From Acidobacteriota bacterium (GTDB lineage Bacteria > Acidobacteriota > Terriglobia > UBA7540), in NCBI GenBank assembly GCA_021827245.1, contig JAKAWN010000066.1:1-20997 (forward strand): a DNA stretch of 20,997 nt. The letters run 5' to 3'. The position numbers were made by a program, and so were the translations under genes. The notes under the pieces were generated by a model that was given only the letters and a program-made list of their open reading frames with translations, was not told where the DNA came from and made no database searches. This document shows positions 16,200 to 20,997 of this stretch, in pieces; position 1 is the first letter of the stretch, and every line of letters begins with the position of its first letter.

Positions 16200-16936
16200 A
16201 GGAGAGATAAAAAGGATGGAGTCTTGTTCAGCTAAAGCCAGGCAAAACCTTGCTGAGCAATTATCAGGCTCTTGGGTTCCTGCGAAAGGCAGGGTGCGCC
16301 CTGGAAGCGGGAAATATCTCAGTCTTACCCCAGTTGGCGATTTTGTGCCCCCTGGCGCTGCTTTACAATTCCTCATGACCCACTTCTTTCCATTGGCGTT
16401 AGATTGGTAGGTTTCGAGAGATTCCTGCGCCCGACCTGCGGTTTAGCTCGACTTTGACGACTTGGCGTTAATTTCTCCGCCGTTTAATGCAGGGGCTGTC
16501 ATCCGCTGCAACGAGGATGTAGACATGATTCCAATATAATGGCGTGGGCTGAACGTCATTGCAGGAACGGACGACCCGGTGGAGGATAGAATGGAATCAA
16601 CTCAAGATGAATATATGCTTGCTTGTCTGTTTACAGCGGAAATTAACCCCAAATAACAGCTTCCAAAACATGATAGGCAACTACAGCGCCAACAAGAAAA
16701 ATCGCTGTACGTAGATATCTACGATGGTAAGTCGCATTCTGGCCACCCTTAATAAAAAACACGGACAATCGACACACTCAGATGCGTCGGCATGAGAATC
16801 TGAGCAATCACACTGGAAATGCAGCTCAGTCGGTAGCGATTTTGCCTGGTAGCCGGTGCAGGCTCAGGGCTCTCGGGCTGCCGATGTGGTCTCATAGCTC
16901 GTGAAAAAGCGAATGTTCTGCCAAGGACTATTCCCC
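16200..16936. other. 737-nt intergenic region, AT-richer than neighbours
   Basis: No convincing gene. Two short frames have some start signal. One is ATG 16216-16410 (64 residues), preceded by GGAGAG at a long spacing, with no recognisable family. The other is ATG 16591-16656 (21 residues), preceded by GGAGG at 16581-16585; it could be a leader peptide or the stub of a lost gene. The part around 16590-16770 is visibly AT-rich. Structural signals include CAGGG-TGCG-CCCTG at 16290-16303, a perfect 14-bp palindrome at 16710-16723, and CTCAGAT/ATCTGAG arms at 16777-16783 and 16798-16804. The end of the region is the second copy of the duplicated leader. The gap probably contains a promoter for the genes downstream and debris of an earlier gene. 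Confidence 0.5.
16710..16723. promoter_or_regulatory. 14-bp perfect palindrome, possible operator
   Basis: CGTAGATATCTACG is a perfect inverted repeat in the AT-rich non-coding gap, about 215 nt ahead of the GT2 start at 16937. It differs in sequence from the palindrome at 1094-1107. One or two such sites are expected by chance in a window of this size. Confidence 0.2.
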
Positions 16937-17034
16937 ATGACACACACAAACTTTCAACAACCCCTGGTAAGCGTGCTTACACCTGTATACAACGGCGAGC
17001 GCTACCTCGCCGATTGCATCGAGAGCGTACTCGG
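16832..17034 (+). repeat. duplicated leader plus GT2 start, copy 2 (intact gene)
   Basis: Counterpart of 14926-15126. The part before 16937 is the untranslated leader of the GT2 gene and the rest is its first codons. It holds the ribosome site AAGGA at 16923-16927 ahead of ATG 16937. Differences from copy 1 are mostly substitutions, plus a 2-nt length difference just after the ATG that keeps this copy in frame. Confidence 0.75.
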
Positions 17035-17962
17035 ACAGACCTATCAGAACTGGGAATACATCATCGTAAATAATTGCAGCACGGACCGCACGCTCGAGAT
17101 CGCCACCCAGTACGCCCACCAAGACTCGCGAATCCGGATTGTTGATAACTCGGAGTTTGTATGTGTAAACAGAAACCACAACATCGCATTGGAGATGATC
17201 TCTCCTGCCAGCAAGTACTGTAAGTTTGTCCAGGCCGACGATCTGATTTTCCCGACATGCCTATCTGAAATGGTGCAGTTGGCAGAAGCTCACCCATCAG
17301 TTGCGATTGTTGGGTCCTACCAGCTCTGGGGCAGTTGGGTTCATTGTGACGGGTTCCCGTATCCGAGCACGGTAATGCCAGGAAGAGAAGTATGTCGGAC
17401 GTACTTTCTCACGAGGAGGGCTCCTTTTGGAAGTATGTCTTCATTTCTGTTGCGAGCAGACCTTGTCCGAAGTCACACTCCATTCCTAAACGAAAAATAT
17501 CTTTTAGCAGACTGGGAAATCAACTTCCGTTTTTTGCAGAACCATGACTATGGGTTTGTTCATCAGGTACTCAGCATGTGGCGCATCCATAACGAAGCAC
17601 TCAGTTCGTTTGCCGAGCGCCACAACCAGTGGAACCTCGACGAGTTGTATTTTGTCAAACACTACGGACAGATGTATCTCAATCCTGAAGAGTATGAGCA
17701 TTGCCTAAAGCAGGCGCTGGATCGATATTACAGGATTCAGGGGCATGAACTCTTCCATCTGCGGGAGAGGAGTTTTTGGCAATATCATCGCCGGATGATG
17801 AAGGAGTTTGGGTTCTCGCTAGATAATCTGTCCCTTTTGAAGGGCGCCTTGCTTGCAACGGCTGATATTTTTCTTGAGCCATTCAAGGCATTAACGCGAC
17901 CATTGCGCTATATCCGAAGTGGGCAGTTCCGCTTGCGCCCACAGCCGCAGCCCAAGAGGTAG
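16937..17962 (+). CDS. family 2 glycosyltransferase
   Basis: A 341-residue GT-A transferase. VSVLTPVYNGERYLADCIESVLGQTYQNWEYIIVNNCSTDRT at 11-52, NRNHNIAL near 78-85 and the nucleotide-sugar/metal motif VQADDLIFP at 98-106 are typical. The usual VDDGS is VNNCS here. The segment LLADWEINFRFLQNHDYGFVHQVLSMWRIH near 190-220 matches the family's acceptor side. The start at 16937 is chosen because it follows AAGGA and because the duplicated copy upstream shares the same ATG; a longer frame from 16901 falls in the leader. The C-terminus is basic (QFRLRPQPQPKR). It lies 85 nt before the TupA-like gene. Confidence 0.9.
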   Translation: MTHTNFQQPLVSVLTPVYNGERYLADCIESVLGQTYQNWEYIIVNNCSTDRTLEIATQYAHQDSRIRIVDNSEFVCVNRNHNIALEMISPASKYCKFVQADDLIFPTCLSEMVQLAEAHPSVAIVGSYQLWGSWVHCDGFPYPSTVMPGREVCRTYFLTRRAPFGSMSSFLLRADLVRSHTPFLNEKYLLADWEINFRFLQNHDYGFVHQVLSMWRIHNEALSSFAERHNQWNLDELYFVKHYGQMYLNPEEYEHCLKQALDRYYRIQGHELFHLRERSFWQYHRRMMKEFGFSLDNLSLLKGALLATADIFLEPFKALTRPLRYIRSGQFRLRPQPQPKR

Positions 17963-18047
17963 CGGAATGCCCTTCACACCCGCGCGCAGCTTGTATTTCC
18001 TGACCACGTGGTACTGCGCGCAGGACGCGCCGGCTGAAGGAGGCATA

Positions 18048-18956
18048 ATGTCGCAGCAAACACTCCGGTACAAGGGTTCCTTTAAAAGGTTGGTGAAATC
18101 GTCAATAAAACCGATAATCCAGCGTCTTCCCGACCCACTTGATATGGGTATATTCGTAATGCGGGATTATCGCCGCGTCTTTGGACACTATCCACACATT
18201 CTGTTTCCACGAACGTTCAATGAGAAAGTCCAGGTTAGAAAAATCTTTGATAGGAGGCGCCAGCTTACCGTTTGGGCGGACAAATATCTTGTAAGGGATT
18301 ACGTCAGTAGAATATTGGGACCGGCCGTTTTGCCAGTCCTATATCATGTTACGGTCGACCCCTCGGATATACCCTTTGAGCAGCTACCGAAGCAATATGT
18401 TGTTAAAGCAACCCACGGTAGCCAATGGATATACATTGTCAGGGACGGGCTGGCCATTAACAAAAAGGAAATCATTGAGTGCTGTAGGACCTGGCTATCC
18501 ACAAGTTACTATGAATTGGGAAGAGAGTGGGTTTACAAGAACATCATTCCACGAATCATTATAGAGGAGTTCCTTGATAATGGCACCGGTGTCGTGCCTC
18601 AGGACTATAAGTTCTTTGTTTTCGGGGGAAAGGTGCGGTTCGTTCAAGTTGATGTCGGCAGATTTACAGCGCATAAGAGAAACCTCTATGACCACGAGTG
18701 GAACCGGATTGAATGCCACTATGAGTACGAAAACTCCGATGCCGAAATCCCCAAGCCCGAAACCCTGGACACCATGATTGATTATGCACAAAGACTGGCC
18801 GGTGGCATCGACTTTGTGAGAGTCGACTTATATGAAGTCCGAGGTAAGGTCTACTTTGGGGAACTAACGAATACGCCGTCAAACGGCCTCGTACCGTTCT
18901 CCCCCCCTTCATGGGATACGGCTTTCGGAAGTTTCTGGAAAACGCGAATGAGATAG
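18048..18956 (+). CDS. TupA-like ATP-grasp ligase
   Basis: A 302-residue protein matching the TupA-like ATP-grasp family (TupA is a teichuronopeptide biosynthesis protein). Key segments in order are the HYPHILFPRTFNEKVQVRKIFDRR block at about 43-66, ADKYLVRDYVSRILG, the nucleotide-binding LPKQYVVKATHGSQW, IIIEEFLDNGTGVVPQDYKFFVFGGKVRFVQVD, and the closing VDLYEVRGKVYFGELTNTPSNGLVPFSPPSWD with the Asp/Glu/Asn set expected to bind Mg-ATP. The family is thought to form amide bonds between an amino acid or peptide and a carboxylated sugar; the acceptor here is unknown. AAGGAGG at 18037-18043 fixes ATG 18048, although the frame is open to 17919 inside the GT2 gene. Confidence 0.85.
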   Translation: MSQQTLRYKGSFKRLVKSSIKPIIQRLPDPLDMGIFVMRDYRRVFGHYPHILFPRTFNEKVQVRKIFDRRRQLTVWADKYLVRDYVSRILGPAVLPVLYHVTVDPSDIPFEQLPKQYVVKATHGSQWIYIVRDGLAINKKEIIECCRTWLSTSYYELGREWVYKNIIPRIIIEEFLDNGTGVVPQDYKFFVFGGKVRFVQVDVGRFTAHKRNLYDHEWNRIECHYEYENSDAEIPKPETLDTMIDYAQRLAGGIDFVRVDLYEVRGKVYFGELTNTPSNGLVPFSPPSWDTAFGSFWKTRMR

Positions 18957-18999
18957 TTGATTTGTCAGAGCCCTGCCGTCGGCGACCGTTGGGAACAAG

Positions 19000-19019
19000 G
19001 CGCTATGCGCACATAGTGC
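19000..19019 (+). other. 8-bp stem-loop downstream of the TupA-like gene
   Basis: GCGCTATG at 19000-19007 pairs with CATAGTGC at 19012-19019 (one G-U) around the tetraloop CGCA. It starts about 44 nt after the stop codon. It lacks a T tract, so it is more likely an mRNA-stabilising fold than an intrinsic terminator. Confidence 0.35.
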
Positions 19020-19145
19020 AGGCCAGGGACTCCGGCCGAGAGGGGCTTAGCCGCTATGGCTTCGGCACTTGCCCGAGGCGTTGTCGTTCCTCTTTCCCGT
19101 AGCGTCAGAACGTTGATCCGAATGAAGTCCTGAAAACACGAACAA

Positions 19146-19191
19146 CGTAGCCGCTCATCAGAGGCCTGTTGGGCGAGCGTTAGAGGCTACG
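19146..19191 (+). other. interrupted stem-loop, arms CGTAGCC/GGCTACG
   Basis: CGTAGCC at 19146-19152 pairs perfectly with GGCTACG at 19185-19191, and just inside, GCTC at 19153-19156 pairs with GAGC at 19175-19178, leaving a 6-nt one-sided bulge. Internal-loop folds of this kind are seen in structured RNAs and in some recombination sites, but no known class was recognised. Confidence 0.35.
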
Positions 19192-19261
19192 CTTCCCTCA
19201 ACGAAAGAAGACAATCTTTGATTCCAATGAGGGCAAACAAGTTGCGGGACAGCCGTTAGTG

Positions 19262-19308
19262 GAGGGGCGTACGAGCATCTTCCGCCTGAAGGTAGACCCC
19301 CGCCCCTC
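19262..19308 (+). other. two-tier stem-loop upstream of rfbF
   Basis: GAGGGGCG at 19262-19269 and CGCCCCTC at 19301-19308 form a perfect 8-bp outer stem. Inside, ATCTTC at 19277-19282 pairs with GAAGGT at 19288-19293 around the loop CGCCT. The element ends about 80 nt before the rfbF start, a typical position for a leader RNA fold. Confidence 0.4.
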
Positions 19309-19387
19309 ATGTTTTCCATATCAGCGAAAGAGAATTGTCGTTAGCCATGGACATGCCGCGGCTACACAAGGAAAGGGGTTCACTGGC

Positions 19388-20161
19388 ATGAAAGTCGTCA
19401 TCCTTGCGGGCGGAGTTGGTTCCCGATTGAGCGAAGAAACCCAGGTTAAACCGAAGCCGATGGTGGAGATTGGGGAAAAACCAATTCTCTGGCACATCAT
19501 GAAAATCTATTCGGCGCACGGGCTGGACGATTTCGTGATCTGCTGTGGGTACAAGGGCTACTACATCAAGAACTACTTTGCCAATTATTTTCTGCGTGCC
19601 TGCGACATTACGTTCGACCTGAAACAAAACGAGATGCGACTACTCAACAACGGCATCGAGCCCTGGAAGGTGACCTTGATCGATACCGGGGAAGAGACGA
19701 TGACAGGTGGACGCCTGAAACGGATCATGGAGTACGTTTCCGACGGTACTTTCTGCTGCACCTATGGCGACGGTGTAAGTGACATTGACATCAAGAAATT
19801 GATTGCATTTCATCGGGAGCAGAGAGTCCTGGCCACGCTGACAGCGGTGCAACCTCCCGGGCGTTTTGGTGCGATCAATCTGGAACGAGAGCAGACCAAG
19901 ATCACGCATTTCCGGGAAAAGCCGGAAGGCGATGGAGGTTGGATCAACGGCGGTTTCTTTGTCCTCGAACCAGCGGCTCTTGACTATATCAGTGGCGATT
20001 CCGCTGTCTGGGAGCGCGAACCACTCGAGATGCTTGCCAAGGACGGCAGGTTGGCAGCGTACAAGCACCGGGGCTTTTGGCAGAACATGGATACGCTGCG
20101 CGACAAGATGTACCTCGAACAGCTTTGGGCCTGCGACCGTCCGCCCTGGAAGATCTGGTGA
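19388..20161 (+). CDS. rfbF: glucose-1-phosphate cytidylyltransferase
   Basis: A 257-residue cytoplasmic nucleotidyltransferase making CDP-glucose from glucose 1-phosphate and CTP, the entry step to CDP-linked deoxy sugars. The N-terminal signature LAGGVGSRLSEETQVKPKPMVEIGEKPILWHIMKIYSAHG at 6-45 is characteristic of RfbF and holds the nucleotide-binding loop and the catalytic Lys. TYGDGVSDIDI near 128-138 is the metal-binding segment. INGGFFVLEP and GFWQNMDTLRDK near the C-terminus also match. Length is that of the family (about 257). ATG 19388 begins the family's MKVVILAGG; an open frame to 19259 lies in the structured leader. A purine-rich AAGGAAAGGGG precedes the start at somewhat long spacing. 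The next gene encodes an SDR that may use the product pathway. Confidence 0.93.
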   Translation: MKVVILAGGVGSRLSEETQVKPKPMVEIGEKPILWHIMKIYSAHGLDDFVICCGYKGYYIKNYFANYFLRACDITFDLKQNEMRLLNNGIEPWKVTLIDTGEETMTGGRLKRIMEYVSDGTFCCTYGDGVSDIDIKKLIAFHREQRVLATLTAVQPPGRFGAINLEREQTKITHFREKPEGDGGWINGGFFVLEPAALDYISGDSAVWEREPLEMLAKDGRLAAYKHRGFWQNMDTLRDKMYLEQLWACDRPPWKIW

Positions 20162-20277
20162 GGTTCATGTGGGCGGGGACAGGTGACGAAAGACATGGGC
20201 AAAGAGCGGACGGCTTGGATGATGTTGCCGACAGCCTCGAAATCGAAGAGTCCGGTTCGGACAGAAAGGGCAAGATC

Positions 20278-20997
20278 ATGAAGATCCTGGTGACGGGCAA
20301 TATGGGTTATGTAGGGCCGGGAGTGGTCCGGCAACTCCGGTATTCCCATCCAACGGCTTCGATTCTTGGATTAGATCTCGGTTTCTTCGCGCAGTGCCTC
20401 ACGATGAATGGCGGACTCTTCCCGGAATGCCGGGTCGACCTTCAGTATTTTGAGGATGTGAGGAATGTTTCTGAGGCGCTACTGGAGGGAATCGATGCGA
20501 TTGTCCACCTGGCCGCCATCTCGAACGACCCCATGGGCAATTGCTTTGAGGAGGCAACGCTGGACATCAATTATCGCGCCAGTGTGGAGTTGGCGCGTAA
20601 GGCAAAGAGCGCCGGTGTCCGGGCTTTCGTGTTCGCTTCAAGCTGTAGCGTGTATGGCCTGGCAGATGAAGGACCGCGCACGGAACTGTCTGCCGTGAAT
20701 CCTTTAACAGCCTATGCCAAATCGAAGGTGTTCACCGAACGGGAGCTGGCATCTCTTGCCGATTCGGCTTTCAAGGTCACGTGCTTGCGCTTCGGGACGG
20801 CCTGCGGAATGAGTGACCGGCTGAGGCTCGATTTGGTTCTGAATGATTTTGTGGCGAGTGGAGTTGCCTTGAAGCGCATTGTGATCTTGAGTGACGGCAC
20901 GCCCTGGCGACCACTCATTTCTGTCAAAGACATGGCGCGGGCGATTGATTGGGCAGTCTCGCGTGATCCAGGTACGAGCGGAGATTTCCTGGTGGTG
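20278..20997 (+). CDS. NAD-dependent epimerase/dehydratase (extended SDR), 3' partial
   Basis: The first 240 residues of an extended short-chain dehydrogenase acting on nucleotide sugars. ILVTGNMGYVGPGVVRQL at 3-20 has the TGxxGxxG dinucleotide-binding motif, AIVHLAAISND near 78-88 is the second Rossmann landmark, ASSCSVYG near 122-129 supplies the catalytic Ser region and YAKSK near 146-150 the YxxxK pair. The frame is still open at the window end, so about 70-100 residues are missing. It is not an obvious RfbG (CDP-glucose 4,6-dehydratase) by its N-terminus; the exact reaction (epimerase, dehydratase or reductase) is unresolved. ATG 20278 is chosen because it begins the MKILVTG family start and follows AAAGGG; the frame is open up to ATG 20167, 37 codons earlier. 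It lies 116 nt after rfbF, probably in the same operon. Confidence 0.85.
   Translation, partial: MKILVTGNMGYVGPGVVRQLRYSHPTASILGLDLGFFAQCLTMNGGLFPECRVDLQYFEDVRNVSEALLEGIDAIVHLAAISNDPMGNCFEEATLDINYRASVELARKAKSAGVRAFVFASSCSVYGLADEGPRTELSAVNPLTAYAKSKVFTERELASLADSAFKVTCLRFGTACGMSDRLRLDLVLNDFVASGVALKRIVILSDGTPWRPLISVKDMARAIDWAVSRDPGTSGDFLVV

Larger units (their letters stand above)
18957..19387. other. 431-nt intergenic region rich in inverted repeats
   Basis: No protein-like frame is convincing. Three strong inverted-repeat structures follow one another (19000-19019, 19146-19191, 19262-19308). The region separates the TupA-like gene from rfbF and may be a structured 5' leader of the rfbF message or the 3' end of the upstream one. 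No T-run terminator and no clear promoter boxes were identified. Confidence 0.5.

Noticed and set aside
16535..16540. Exact TATAAT as a -10 promoter box
   Set aside because: No acceptable -35 hexamer at 16-19 nt spacing and no extended -10; a single hexamer in an AT-rich gap is expected by chance.
16831..16838. CGGTAGCG resembling the core of the RfaH ops element
   Set aside because: Eight matching bases only, the corresponding position in the duplicated leader is not conserved, and RfaH/ops is a proteobacterial system.
20167..20277. In-frame ATG giving a 37-residue N-terminal extension of the SDR
   Set aside because: Extended SDRs begin a few residues before TGxxGxxG; ATG 20278 fits this and has AAAGGG upstream. 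The extension is acidic and unlike any domain.
1..20997. Transposases, insertion sequences, tRNA genes, CRISPR arrays
   Set aside because: None seen on either strand; the repeated segments found are leaders of glycosyltransferase genes, not mobile-element ends or spacer arrays.

Overview
The window is a stretch of a bacterial surface-polysaccharide (exopolysaccharide or O-antigen type) biosynthesis locus. Nearly every gene belongs to a glycan-building family: an O-antigen ligase/polymerase-like protein, seven glycosyltransferases (one GT8-like, one GT32-like, three GT2, one GT9, two GT4; families called by motif only), three possible glycan-decorating enzymes (GNAT/FemAB-like, asparagine-synthase-like, TupA-type ATP-grasp), and the start of a nucleotide-sugar module (glucose-1-phosphate cytidylyltransferase plus an NAD-dependent epimerase/dehydratase cut by the window end). 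Moderately high GC, clear Shine-Dalgarno sites, TGATG stop/start overlaps and this gene mix suggest a soil-type Gram-negative chromosome, most plausibly an acidobacterium. That assignment is an inference; no rRNA or other taxonomic marker is present.

Layout: 1-1065 O-antigen ligase-like (5' end missing); 1328-2965 large polytopic membrane protein of unknown function; 2965-3858 GNAT-like transferase, overlapping its predecessor by 1 nt; 3894-5786 asparagine-synthase-like protein. Convergent with this and overlapping it by 20 nt is the only minus-strand gene (5767-7308), a secreted right-handed beta-helix protein. A 599-nt divergent gap follows. Then 7908-8978 GT8-like, 9211-10077 GT32-like, 10040-11062 GT2, 11059-12351 GT9, 12335-13585 GT4 and 13616-14899 GT4; the middle four are tightly packed or overlapping and probably co-transcribed. 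From 14900 the locus becomes looser: a frame-shifted GT2 remnant (15035-15211), GT2 15231-16199, a 737-nt AT-richer gap, GT2 16937-17962, TupA-like 18048-18956, a 431-nt gap rich in inverted repeats, rfbF 19388-20161 and an SDR gene from 20278 to the edge.

Reading of the system: the glycosyltransferases would build a repeat unit on a carrier lipid, the O-antigen ligase-like protein would polymerise or ligate it, rfbF and the SDR would supply a CDP-activated deoxy- or modified sugar, and the GNAT, AsnB-like and TupA-like proteins could attach acyl, amide or amino-acid groups. The secreted beta-helix protein could act on or bind the product outside the cell.

The most notable non-coding signals are two pairs of related leaders in front of glycosyltransferase genes. 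One pair (about 14926-15126 and 16832-17034) includes the start of a GT2 gene that is intact downstream and broken upstream. The other is a gapless 49-nt similarity at 7811-7859 and 9153-9201. They suggest glycosyltransferase cassettes are being shuffled here, or that the genes share a leader RNA. No RNA genes, CRISPR arrays, transposases or insertion sequences were seen.
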